Origin: Candidatus Acetothermia bacterium
GTDB taxonomy: Bacteria > Bipolaricaulota > Bipolaricaulia > RBG-16-55-9 > DRXL01
Direction: 5' to 3'
Assembly (NCBI GenBank): GCA_016179105.1
Contig: JACOSB010000162.1
Coordinates: 1 to 36,106, forward strand
DNA: 36,106 nt
The notes beneath the pieces are model-generated. The model was not told the origin of the DNA, did not search any database, and saw only the letters and a program-made list of their open reading frames with translations. The translations under genes and the position numbers were made by a program. Shown here piece by piece: positions 1 to 7,416 of the stretch (the stretch's first letter is position 1; the number at the start of each line of letters is the position of its first letter).

Positions 1-80
1 AAGTGACCGCGTAGGCGTTGCTCGTGGGTTTTCAACTCGGCGAGGCTCTCACGAATCTGACGCGAGTAGTTGATCCACAT
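1..80 (-). CDS. Transposase N-terminus (partial, runs off window), IS630-like
   Basis: The ATG at 80 follows a ribosome site (AGGGGGTG on the minus strand). The 26 visible residues begin MWINYSRQIRESL, with a run resembling the helical N-terminus of IS630-family transposases (pattern Y..QI.ESL.EL...E..+RG) that precedes the helix-turn-helix. The catalytic DDE part is outside the window. The family assignment rests on this short stretch, the terminal inverted repeats and the matching C-terminus at the right edge. A promoter of the redox regulon (156-198) points into this gene. Confidence 0.5.
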   Translation of the reverse strand, partial: MWINYSRQIRESLAELKTHEQRLRGH

Positions 81-142
81 CGCGCACCCCCTGATTCCTA
101 CCAGCTTAACATCTTGACCTTTTTATTGCAAATTAGTATTAG
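1..142 (-). mobile_element. End of an IS630-like insertion sequence (5' end of element)
   Basis: The element runs off the left edge. Its outer end is marked by CAAATTAGTATTAG at 129-142, which is the exact reverse complement of bases 35967-35980 at the other end of the window, so the two are the terminal inverted repeats of one element type. A transposase start codon lies at 80, reading outward to the left. IS630 elements insert at TA, and a TA lies within each repeat. The exact boundary is uncertain by a few bases. Confidence 0.55.
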
Positions 143-155
143 ATGCCTCGATGAG

Positions 156-198
156 ATTCTACCCGTGACTTGAGCGCTCATCTGTAGGCTTGCTTACA
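156..198 (-). promoter_or_regulatory. Crp/Fnr-type operator plus -10, pointing into the IS (site A)
   Basis: TGTAGGCTTGCTTACA at 183-198 matches the palindrome seen six more times in the window, with one arm mismatch. On the minus strand TAGAAT at 161-156 starts 29.5 bases from the palindrome centre, the class II activator spacing. Predicted initiation is near 149, only about 7 bases before the IS end. The gene originally driven is therefore displaced or lost and the promoter now reads into the transposase. Bases 199-329 hold no gene that I can support. Confidence 0.6.
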
Positions 199-329
199 TC
201 TTTAGCTTTATTTCAAGGGATCTAAAGCGCTGGGCGGGTTCCAGCATCTTCGGTTCTGAGCAACTGGCCCCAAGATTTTTGTGCCCTCAAGCACGAAAGT
301 CCGGACATGACACAACCAGCTCGCCAAGC

Positions 330-1790
330 TTACTTCCCTAAGACGATAGGAACTATCAGCGCTATGGCCACTACAAAGACCCACAAGGCCGGTGCGGACG
401 TCAACACCTGCTCCTTACGGCGTTCGACCCGTAAGGCATCTACATGCTCGTGAGGAATCCACCAGGGATTGTAGCGTGCCTCCATGAGATAAAACACAAT
501 CCCCAGCACCGCGCCATAGGCCAAGTGACCGATTAAACCGGGGAGCAAACTCGCGGCCACTTGCACTGTCCATACGGGTGTTGTGCCCAATAGGATCGGC
601 ATCAAGGTGAGCGGCCCTAAAATCCACCAGAAGAATCCATACGAAACACCCCAGCCCAGCGCTGAGCCGATGTCGTAGGCTTGGCGGCGGAAGAGTAGCC
701 CGTAGCTCGACCCGACTAAGTTTGCAATCACCAGATGCACCATCAAGCCAGCGAGAGAGGAGGTCGAGCCAATGAGGCTGGCGACGGTGGAGAGAAATCC
801 GATCTGAATCATTACGAGAGTGAATACCAGGCCGCCGAACAGACCTGCTAACGCGCCGCGCCCCAATGCACGCAGCCCTTCGGCTCCTATTCCTTCTTCG
901 CCACGTGGGACCAGCTCGTCAGAGAAGAGCACTCTTACGATAACACTAAGCCAGTGGTAAGAGAGAGCTAATGTTACGCCAAAGAGCAAGAAACCCGGGA
1001 AAAAGCCAAAACTCGCCCGAACTTCTTCTACCGACCAGGCCCATCCACCTCCGCCCAAGCTCGGCAAGAGCGTGAGCGCGCCCACTACCCACCAGATGAA
1101 GCCATAGACAATACCTCTTATTAGCGATGCGCCAGAGCTGTCCGTGGCGCGAGGATAGAGTAAAGCGAAGGCCATGCCCGCCAGCAGCCCAATCAATAAA
1201 AGCCCCATCCAGGCCACGAGATTCGACTGGGCTGCCACGGTGGTCCATAGAGTCCGCAATTGCCCCTGAGCATTCAGCATGTCTCCCAGCCACCAAGCGC
1301 CCAACAGCCCGGCCAACGCGCCACGTAGCAGAGCACCAACGCTCGGCTTAGCTCCTCGGCGCTCCGGCTGGAGCAACACAAAGGCCAAGGCGGTGCTAAC
1401 TCCGTAGAAAAGGTGCCCTATCAAGCTGGGGAAGGCTGCCTGCGCGGCGGGTATATCCCAAGCCAGCATTCCTTTCAGCCAGAGCGGCATCAGCGTGAGC
1501 GGTCCCAAGAACCACCATAAGACGCCGTACGTCAGTCCCCAGAAGATCGTCTCGCCAATGCCAGCTCGTTGGTGCCATACGAAAGCTCCAAACCCTGCGC
1601 CGATGATGGCCGCGACGATCATATGCACCACCATGCCGACTTTACCATCGTCAGTGCCCACCAGCCCGGCTATCGTCGGAAGTGCGCCGAGTTTGTACAG
1701 GGCAAGCCCAAACACGAGTCCACCGAACAAGCCTGCTATGGCGCCCCGGACAAGTCCGCTCTTAAAAAAACCTGACCCTCTAGAATTCAT
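330..1790 (-). CDS. Polytopic membrane protein with three copies of one module
   Basis: This 486-residue protein is almost entirely hydrophobic. It consists of three copies of a module of about 130 residues (roughly 14-140, 153-285 and 310-440). Each begins RGA(I/L)AGL(F/L)G, has a central GW/GL..YG.(L/F)WW..GPLTLMP-like segment and ends in a LIGHL.YG-type helix. The middle copy is the most diverged (GALTLLP). A charged cytoplasmic-looking linker separates copies 2 and 3. The start ATG overlaps the stop of the upstream flavoprotein gene (ATGA), with GAGGAG about 8 bases upstream, so translation is probably coupled. The same module is fused to that flavoprotein and a diverged single copy is at 6418-6885. 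I know no assigned function. A membrane anchor or quinone/redox partner of the dehydrogenase is inference from the fusion. Confidence 0.8.
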   Translation of the reverse strand: MNSRGSGFFKSGLVRGAIAGLFGGLVFGLALYKLGALPTIAGLVGTDDGKVGMVVHMIVAAIIGAGFGAFVWHQRAGIGETIFWGLTYGVLWWFLGPLTLMPLWLKGMLAWDIPAAQAAFPSLIGHLFYGVSTALAFVLLQPERRGAKPSVGALLRGALAGLLGAWWLGDMLNAQGQLRTLWTTVAAQSNLVAWMGLLLIGLLAGMAFALLYPRATDSSGASLIRGIVYGFIWWVVGALTLLPSLGGGGWAWSVEEVRASFGFFPGFLLFGVTLALSYHWLSVIVRVLFSDELVPRGEEGIGAEGLRALGRGALAGLFGGLVFTLVMIQIGFLSTVASLIGSTSSLAGLMVHLVIANLVGSSYGLLFRRQAYDIGSALGWGVSYGFFWWILGPLTLMPILLGTTPVWTVQVAASLLPGLIGHLAYGAVLGIVFYLMEARYNPWWIPHEHVDALRVERRKEQVLTSAPALWVFVVAIALIVPIVLGK

Positions 1791-3616
1791 TCGACACGCT
1801 CCTCTGCGGTTTTTCCCTCAAAGCTTTTCCGGGATGGTCGGCGACCTCGATGGGCTTTCATCGCTGGTGTGAGCGTCGGTGCCGTAGTGTCCGCAGCGAG
1901 CACGATGTCTCGGGGGAAGAAAAGCTCGATCACCCAATCAAGGGCAACGCGTACTTTCTTCTCCAGCCCGGGCAGCTTGTTAAGATAGATCATGCGCCAC
2001 AGGAACCATGCAAACAGCCCGGAGAATTTTCGGCCTCGGATCTCGGCCACCGCTGTTCGACGACCTAGCACTACCAGGATACCCAGCGTGCGGAACCGGA
2101 ATGGCCGGATCGGTTGGCCGCGCAACGCTGCAGCCACATTTTCTGCTACGAATCTGCCTTCGCGCAGCGCATGTTGGGCGGTGGGTGGATGGAATTTCCC
2201 TTCGCTCAGCACATCCGGAATCTGCGCGCAGTCGCCGACCGCCCAGAGGTTCGTGAATCCTTTCACTTGCATCGTACTTTCTGTAACTACCGCACCGGAT
2301 TTGTTATGCTCACAGGGCAGCGTTTTGACCAAAGGATGAGGCTGATTACCGGCGGTCCACACGAGGGTAAATGTTGGGATTTGTCGCCCGTCGTTCAAGA
2401 GTACAGACTCATGCATAGCGCCTGCAATTCGTGCATTCAGCAGAAATTCGATACCCCGCGCTTGGAGCTTCTGCAGGGCGTAGGCTCCTAGGTCCGCGCT
2501 CAGCTCCGGCAGAATCCGGTCTCCTGCGTGCACGAGCACCAAGCGCAGCTCGCCTGCTCGAATATGGGGGTAAAAATGTAGCGAGCTATGGATGAAGTCG
2601 AAGAGCTCGACAATCATCTCCGTGCCAGCGAAGCCGGCTCCCGCGACGACGAAAGTTAACTGGCGACGCCTTTGGTCGGCATCGGGTTCAATGTCGGCGC
2701 TCTCCAGCAAGCTGATCACATGGTTGCGCAACCTGGTTGCGTCCTGCAGAGTTTTTAGAGTAAATGAGTTGGTTTCTACTCCAGGAAGACTGAAGTAATT
2801 GGGTATGGCCCCTAAAGCCAAGATCAAATGATGATAAGCTAATGCTGTGAGTGGCGCTGAAGCAGCAGTGCGTACTTGTACTACCTGGGTCGCTGTATCG
2901 ATCGCTTCCGCTTCAGCGCGCAAAAAGTGCGTCCGAGGTGAGACAGCACGAATTGGCGCACTGATGTGCTGAGGTTCCAAGCCACCCGATGCCACTTCCG
3001 CCAACATAGGGGTGAACAGAAGATAATTGCTCTGGCTGACCAGGGTGATCTCGACATTGCTGTCTCGTGCCAACAACTGCCCCAGATGCTGGGCAGCACT
3101 CACACCTCCAAAGCCTCCCCCTAAAATCACGATGCGTTTGACGGATTTTTCAGCTGAGACCGTCGCACATTGAGATTCGGGCTTCACCCATAAATAGAGG
3201 GTTGTGAACGCATGGAAACTGAGGGCCGTGATTCCACCATAGAGTAAGTGGCCGATTAAACTAGGGAAGATCGAGACGGCTTCCTCCAGAGACCAAAGTG
3301 GCCCTTGTCCCAGTACAAAAGGCTTCAAAGTCAGAGGGCCAGCAATCCACCATAGCAGTCCATACAGCAAGCCACTACTGACAATGCTCGCATAGCCGTT
3401 CGGCTGGTAGCGGAAAATGGCGCCAAAGCCCGTCCCCAGAACGACTGCGCTCAACAAGTGCACCCCATGGACAATTAAGCTCAAGCTCGGCCCGAGGTCC
3501 AGCGCATGTAACCCCAATAAGCCGGCCGTTCCCTGCAATTGCATCGCAGTGCTTAGAGCCAGTCCGCCCAAAAAACCTGCCAAGGCTCCCATCATTGTGT
3601 CGCGCTCTTGTGACAT
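1787..3616 (-). CDS. NDH-2-like NADH:quinone oxidoreductase with N-terminal membrane module
   Basis: The 609-residue product has two parts. Residues 1 to about 140 are a four-helix membrane module with the GPLTLKP and SLIGHLLYGG motifs, the same module that is tripled in the next gene. Residues from about 160 form a FAD/NAD(P)-dependent pyridine nucleotide-disulfide oxidoreductase of the type II NADH dehydrogenase family. It has GGGFGG (FAD Rossmann, about 166-171), a second Rossmann GAGFAG (about 325), WTAG, and VGDCAQIPD near the end of the FAD domain. A C-terminal segment with RTLGILVVLGRRTAV and amphipathic helices is typical of NDH-2 membrane attachment. I chose ATG 3616 because GGAGG sits just upstream. 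Another ATG at 3637 is in frame but lacks a good ribosome site. NDH-2 enzymes oxidise NADH and reduce quinone without proton pumping. A multi-helix N-terminal fusion is unusual, since normal enzymes are about 400-450 residues. Confidence 0.85.
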   Translation of the reverse strand: MSQERDTMMGALAGFLGGLALSTAMQLQGTAGLLGLHALDLGPSLSLIVHGVHLLSAVVLGTGFGAIFRYQPNGYASIVSSGLLYGLLWWIAGPLTLKPFVLGQGPLWSLEEAVSIFPSLIGHLLYGGITALSFHAFTTLYLWVKPESQCATVSAEKSVKRIVILGGGFGGVSAAQHLGQLLARDSNVEITLVSQSNYLLFTPMLAEVASGGLEPQHISAPIRAVSPRTHFLRAEAEAIDTATQVVQVRTAASAPLTALAYHHLILALGAIPNYFSLPGVETNSFTLKTLQDATRLRNHVISLLESADIEPDADQRRRQLTFVVAGAGFAGTEMIVELFDFIHSSLHFYPHIRAGELRLVLVHAGDRILPELSADLGAYALQKLQARGIEFLLNARIAGAMHESVLLNDGRQIPTFTLVWTAGNQPHPLVKTLPCEHNKSGAVVTESTMQVKGFTNLWAVGDCAQIPDVLSEGKFHPPTAQHALREGRFVAENVAAALRGQPIRPFRFRTLGILVVLGRRTAVAEIRGRKFSGLFAWFLWRMIYLNKLPGLEKKVRVALDWVIELFFPRDIVLAADTTAPTLTPAMKAHRGRRPSRKSFEGKTAEERVE

Positions 3617-3729
3617 GAGTCCTCCTGCCTTGCCCATGATTCCTTTTGTCCCTGGGATTGGCCGTAGACGGATGGAAGCATTTCAGAGGCTGGAAGCCGA
3701 TCAGATAAGCGACTCCGCTAGCCCGGCCC

Positions 3730-4032
3730 TTACGTATTCACAATGCAGTTATCGCCGCCGAAAACGTTGTGCTCATAATCGTCAGCGGCTTCGTCATTGC
3801 ACCAATTCCCCCCTTCGCACATGTAGCGAAACGCATAGCGCTGCCCGGCTTTTAAGGCGACAGTCGCGCTATAAGACCCGTTGCGCTGCTTCTTGAACGG
3901 ATTCACCATTGCATCCCAGTTGTTGAAATCACCCACTACGGCCAGCGGCTTATGCGGATGGTCTTTCGGCACAGTAAACGTGACTGTGATCGCATGTTTA
4001 TCTTTCTGTTTGACGCGCTCTTTCTGAATCAT
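3730..4032 (-). CDS. CBM48 / AMPK-type glycogen-binding domain protein
   Basis: This 100-residue protein is essentially a single glycogen-binding (isoamylase N-terminal, CBM48) domain. It has VTFTVP at the start, VVGDFNNWD (the hallmark carbohydrate-binding loop), a basic NPFKKQRNGSYSATVAL stretch and YAFRYMCEGG. Proteins of this size occur next to alpha-glucan enzymes and probably bind glycogen or maltodextrin in the cytoplasm, since there is no signal peptide. A good ribosome site, AAAAGGAGG, lies just before the ATG. That site lies within the 3' end of the decayed amylase gene, with which it overlaps by 35 bases. The neighbours (GT4 glycosyltransferase, GH57 remnant) fit glycogen metabolism. 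Bases 3617-3729 between this gene and the flavoprotein hold no further gene. Confidence 0.85.
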   Translation of the reverse strand: MIQKERVKQKDKHAITVTFTVPKDHPHKPLAVVGDFNNWDAMVNPFKKQRNGSYSATVALKAGQRYAFRYMCEGGNWCNDEAADDYEHNVFGGDNCIVNT

Positions 4033-4237
4033 ACATTCCTCCTTTTGGTTTTATGTTCTTAAGAGCCGATCCATTCGGACACTGACACCGACTGACGATT
4101 TTCGAAACCTCCTTTGCTCGGTTCACGAGGACCTTCACGAGCTGGAAGAAGTCTTTTCCTGTACCGATGTCCAGCATCCTGAAACGACGCAAACGGTAAG
4201 GTGGGTGGACTTGAAAATAGAAACAAATATTTGGCAT
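3998..4237 (-). pseudogene. GH57 alpha-amylase, N-terminal remnant
   Basis: The first residues, MPNICFYFQVHPPYRLRRF, match the very conserved beginning of GH57 alpha-amylases (MPSVCFYFQVHQP(F/Y)RLR(R/K)). About 40 residues later KEVSKIVSRCQCPNGSAL corresponds to the family's KIA.KCYLP.N..L stretch. After roughly 65 residues the similarity stops, and the frame ends inside the CBM48 gene. Intact enzymes are several hundred residues with catalytic Glu and Asp further in, so this is a large 3' deletion. A strong AAGGAG ribosome site remains 7 bases upstream of the ATG. The position 12 bases after the glycosyltransferase suggests an ancestral GT4-GH57-CBM48 glycogen operon. A short peptide could still be translated. 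Confidence 0.7.
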
Positions 4238-4248
4238 TCAATGACTCC

Positions 4249-5517
4249 TTACGACCCGCTTGCTATTGACACTGATTCGATAGCGCGTCGATAGATTTCG
4301 TATATTCGGCGGGAGGGTTCTTCTAAACCCAGTCTTCGAGCAGAGACTTCTTGAAAGCCACGCTCGCTCAGCTCAGTGTACAATTCAGGATATTTTAAGA
4401 TCCCCACGACCTTATTGGTCATTTCTTCGATGTCCCAAAAATCGACCTTGAAAACATTGTGCAACACCTCAGCGACGCCCGACTCTTTGGGGACAATGCA
4501 GGGGGTACCACTCTTGAGGCTTTCCAAGGCCACCAGCCCAAATGGCTCACTGACCGAGGGCATCACGCAGACATCGGCTAGCTTGAGGACGCGAAATACA
4601 TCTTCGTTATGCAAAGCCCCTGTGAAGTGAACTCGGTGAGAAATACCCAGCTCCACCGCACGTTCGATGATCCGTGGCAGCATATCGCCAGTCCCCGCGA
4701 CGATGAAGCGCACTGTGGGGACAAAATCCACAACCCGCCGTGCCATCTCGATGAAATAATCAGGGCCCTTTTGTCGTGTGACACGGCCTAAGAAGAGAAC
4801 AACCGGCTCGTCGGGCTTGAACAAGACCGGCGGCTCCAGATAATACTCGGGCCGGTCTTCGTCAATGCCCCAGTGTACGACTTCTATCTTTTGCTCAGGG
4901 ATTTGGTAATGGCGGATTACCGATCGTTTAAGATACTGGCTGTTGGCGATCACGAGATCGGCGGCCATCATCCCTTCCCGCTCACGTCGGTAGATTTCTG
5001 GGTTAGGGTTGTCCCCGGCGCGGTCATACTCGGTGGCATGGACATGCGTAATGAGAGGGCATCCTGAAACGCGCTTCGCCTGTATGCCGGCCGCGTAGGT
5101 GATCCAGTCATGTGCATGGATTACATCGTGCGGCTCTTCGTGAGCTAGTTCTGCTACTATCTCGGCAAAGCGATCGACTTCCTCAAAAATATTCCGCCCG
5201 TAGAGAGTAGCTATCTTGGTGCCCTGAATGAATTGAGAGTAGGTCGTGCGATATTCACCTTCAGACATATAAGGCCCTAAGGGCGAAACAATGCGATGGG
5301 TACGGAGTCGCCTACGGTCCTTGGCCGTACTGATCAAGCGTAACCCCACGAGTTCAGATTTTCCCACCGCGAAGGGCACGATCAGCGTAATTTTGATTTG
5401 TTGTCTCAAAAGGCCTTTGACCAGGCCCAACGTCGCGGTCGCTAGGCCGCCCGCTTGATAGGGTGGAAATTCCCAACCCAACATAAGGATTCTCATTTCT
5501 TTCACAAATTGTCGCAT
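4249..5517 (-). CDS. GT4-family glycosyltransferase (glycogen synthase-like)
   Basis: This is a two-domain GT-B fold protein of 422 residues. The N-terminal domain has MRILMLGWEFPPYQAGGLA, the sugar-nucleotide glycosyltransferase opening, and HAHDWITY near the centre. The C-terminal domain has LFLGRVTRQKGPDYFIEMA, the GT4 donor loop, and PSVSEPFGLVALESLKSGTP, which contains the E-x7-E donor-binding motif. It is a cytoplasmic retaining transferase. Together with a GH57 remnant and a CBM48 protein, an alpha-glucan product such as glycogen is the likely role, but substrate cannot be read from sequence. The start may be 5517 (AGGAG only 3 bases away) or the in-frame ATG at 5496, whose product begins directly at MRILML. 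Bases 5518-5610 hold no gene. Confidence 0.88.
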   Translation of the reverse strand: MRQFVKEMRILMLGWEFPPYQAGGLATATLGLVKGLLRQQIKITLIVPFAVGKSELVGLRLISTAKDRRRLRTHRIVSPLGPYMSEGEYRTTYSQFIQGTKIATLYGRNIFEEVDRFAEIVAELAHEEPHDVIHAHDWITYAAGIQAKRVSGCPLITHVHATEYDRAGDNPNPEIYRREREGMMAADLVIANSQYLKRSVIRHYQIPEQKIEVVHWGIDEDRPEYYLEPPVLFKPDEPVVLFLGRVTRQKGPDYFIEMARRVVDFVPTVRFIVAGTGDMLPRIIERAVELGISHRVHFTGALHNEDVFRVLKLADVCVMPSVSEPFGLVALESLKSGTPCIVPKESGVAEVLHNVFKVDFWDIEEMTNKVVGILKYPELYTELSERGFQEVSARRLGLEEPSRRIYEIYRRAIESVSIASGS

Positions 5518-5610
5518 CTTCTCCTAGCTAGACGTTGTCGGCCTTGACTCTCACGGGCACTTCTTGAGAATGACAAAACTAAAATTTTGGACACCCTCAA
5601 CCTCCGCGAC

Positions 5611-6228
5611 TCATGAATAGAAAATTGATCGTATTCCTTCAGTCGATAGCCCATTCGCTATTAATCCCTTTTTAAGCTTTCGGCGGGCATCGTGGGTCAA
5701 CTTGTAGAGTGCATTGCGGTTCGTACCAAGCGCTGTTTCTAGGTCTCGGCGTGGAATGCTCTGGAACAAGTCAGGAATTAGAGCTTGTCGCTGCTTCTCA
5801 GTTAGCTCTGTGTTTACGATCCGGTGGGCAACTTGGAGAATTCTCTCTTGAATCGCTTGCTTCTCCGGGCCTGTTGATCTATCGACTAACATCTCAGGAG
5901 CAAATTCTTCATCCTCAAGCCTCCGGTCCAGCGAAACATCACTCCAGCGTAGACGGCGCATTTCCGTAAAGGCCTCACGTAGGGCAATGGTACGAGCCCA
6001 CGCTGTAAAGTGACCCTCTCCCCGAAAAGAGCTCAACCCACTGAGAATCTTTATTAGGGCGTCTTGCACAAAGTCCTCGATGAGAGTAGAGTCAACACCC
6101 CATCGACGAGGAAAAGTCTGTTGCAGTGCCTGTACCAGCAGTTTGCGCAGATCATTGAGTGCCTTATCTCGTTGAGAGCCGGGCTTACGTAGCGCTTTCA
6201 TCCACTGCTCGTTGTTGCATTTGACCAA
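5611..6228 (-). CDS. ECF-like RNA polymerase sigma factor
   Basis: The protein has sigma-70 region 2 (EDFVQDALIKILSGLSSF, then FTAWARTIALREAFTEMRR) and region 4 (LTEKQRQAL, then a helix-turn-helix ending ALYKLTHDARRKLKK). There is no region 1 or 3, as in extracytoplasmic-function sigma factors. I place the start at a TTG at 6228 because AAGGGAG lies 7 bases upstream. An ATG at 6339 is possible but would begin in a region of overlapping hairpins and has no ribosome site. No anti-sigma gene is adjacent. The neighbouring membrane protein (6418-6885) could in principle play that part, but has no known anti-sigma motif. Confidence 0.8.
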   Translation of the reverse strand: MVKCNNEQWMKALRKPGSQRDKALNDLRKLLVQALQQTFPRRWGVDSTLIEDFVQDALIKILSGLSSFRGEGHFTAWARTIALREAFTEMRRLRWSDVSLDRRLEDEEFAPEMLVDRSTGPEKQAIQERILQVAHRIVNTELTEKQRQALIPDLFQSIPRRDLETALGTNRNALYKLTHDARRKLKKGLIANGLSTEGIRSIFYS

Positions 6229-6321
6229 GTGTGTCTCCCTTATTTTCAAAACTTCATTGCTTAATGAATCCTGGAGTAAGCCAATCCCCAAAACGGTCAT
6301 CAGATAGTGTCCCAATGTATA

Positions 6322-6365
6322 TGGGGGCGCAGCCCCCAACTGCGGTACATCGGCCTCAGTTGGGG
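6322..6365 (-). promoter_or_regulatory. Two overlapping, mutually exclusive hairpins before the sigma gene
   Basis: One stem pairs 6322-6328 with 6332-6338 (TGGGGGC/GCCCCCA, 3-base loop). Another pairs 6334-6342 with 6357-6365 (CCCCAACTG/CAGTTGGGG, 14-base loop). They share bases 6334-6338, so only one can form at a time. No T-run follows, so this is not a standard terminator. It lies in the 189-base gap between the membrane protein and the sigma factor and could act as an attenuator. Confidence 0.45.
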
Positions 6366-6417
6366 AGCTGGCAACTTGTAGGAGGGCTAAAACGTGGGTG
6401 TAGGAATCACCTCAAAC

Positions 6418-6885
6418 TTACTTCGCCTTTTGGGGTGCGACAGGTATACTGGATTCTTGTTGGCCGTAGATTCCTCCCACGACGGCGCCATAGATTAAGT
6501 GGCCTATGAGACTACCCATCACCGCTGCCATGGCTTTGTCGCCCATCCCTGAGCTAAAGAAGCCCGCGCCCATCATGGGCATGACCATGATTTGCGCCAA
6601 TAAGAAGGGGACCAGACCGTAGAGTGCACCGCGCGCCACAGGAGGGCCGGGCAAAAATCCTACGAATACTATCGCGTAGATCAGCGCTAACACCGTGCCG
6701 ATCATAAAATGCGCTACCCATCCAACGGCGATCGGCAAATTCATAAAGCCGCTCAACATCTGGGGCACGTTCATATCGACGCCCATCATCGGCCCTGCCA
6801 TCATTGCCACAACCGTCATGACGGCCGTGCCAGCCATTCCAGCAACAATCGCTTTAAGCCAGTTGATATTCATATTGATATTCAT
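6418..6885 (-). CDS. Small four-helix membrane protein (DUF6789/YagU-like)
   Basis: This 155-residue protein has four predicted membrane helices: near the N-terminus (WLKAIVAGMAGTAVMTVVAMM), around VGWVAHFMIGTVLALIYAI, around ALYGLVPFLLAQIMVMPMMG and GSLIGHLIYGAVVGGIYG. The layout and the LIGHLIYGA ending resemble the module repeated in 330-1790 and fused to NDH-2 in 1787-3616, which makes it a fifth, diverged copy in the window. It starts 13 bases after the DsrE-like gene with AGGAAGGAG before the ATG, so both share the promoter at 7302-7344. Function is unknown. Confidence 0.75.
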   Translation of the reverse strand: MNINMNINWLKAIVAGMAGTAVMTVVAMMAGPMMGVDMNVPQMLSGFMNLPIAVGWVAHFMIGTVLALIYAIVFVGFLPGPPVARGALYGLVPFLLAQIMVMPMMGAGFFSSGMGDKAMAAVMGSLIGHLIYGAVVGGIYGQQESSIPVAPQKAK

Positions 6886-6898
6886 AAGCTCTCCTTCC

Positions 6899-7252
6899 TC
6901 AGAGGGTGATCAGCGTATACCCTTGTTGTACCAGGTTTGCGACGCTGGGATGCCCGTCCGCTTCACCGACGCACTTGATACCCGCTTGAGTGACCTGGCC
7001 ATCGACCCCAAATGCCTTCGCACAATACTCGCAAGCACCGCCGATGAGTCCTGCTGCTTTCACTTCCTTATAGAGCTTATGATACTTATGGTCCGGCTTC
7101 TCGAACTCTCCGATCCAAGTTGTCCCGCCCCCATCGAAAACGAGTTGCACTTGGTGACCTGCTTGTTTGAGGTCCTTCGAGTAGAGCAAGCCATGGACTG
7201 CGCGACCCAAGTCGCCCGGTTGTGCGAGCAACATTACCGCAAATTTACCCAT
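6899..7252 (-). CDS. DsrE/DsrF-like sulfur-relay or peroxiredoxin-like family protein
   Basis: The 117-residue product has the DsrE-like fold pattern: a hydrophobic first strand (KFAVMLLAQPGDLGRAVHGLLYSKDLKQAG), VQLVFDGGGTTWI, then a helical region with CEYCAKAFGV and a C-terminal strand (QGYTLITL). Related proteins handle sulfur as persulfides or are accessory cytosolic proteins. The CxxC at CEYC could carry sulfur. The start at 7252 is supported by GGGAGGAG with 7 bases spacing. An upstream ATG at 7300 lies 5' of the predicted transcription start (about 7295) and so cannot be used. It is the first gene of a unit with the membrane protein at 6418-6885. Confidence 0.7.
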   Translation of the reverse strand: MGKFAVMLLAQPGDLGRAVHGLLYSKDLKQAGHQVQLVFDGGGTTWIGEFEKPDHKYHKLYKEVKAAGLIGGACEYCAKAFGVDGQVTQAGIKCVGEADGHPSVANLVQQGYTLITL

Positions 7253-7301
7253 AATCATTCTCCTCCCATTCTCTTCGAGGAATGGTTCTAGATTCTTCAC
7301 A

Positions 7302-7344
7302 ATTAAACTTGAAAACAGCCGACGATGCTGTAAGGTGGCTTACC
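7302..7344 (-). promoter_or_regulatory. Crp/Fnr-type operator plus -10 TTTAAT (site B)
   Basis: TGTAAGGTGGCTTACC lies at 7329-7344 and TTTAAT at 7307-7302 on the minus strand, starting 29.5 bases from the dyad centre. It drives the DsrE-like gene. The stretch TTCACAATTAAAC around the -10 is also found at site F. Confidence 0.75.
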
Positions 7345-7416
7345 TAGTAAACAACTGCATCCCACGTAAGCGATAACGTGCTATTGAATCGCTCGGGTGC
7401 TCTCTTGTGTCTACGA

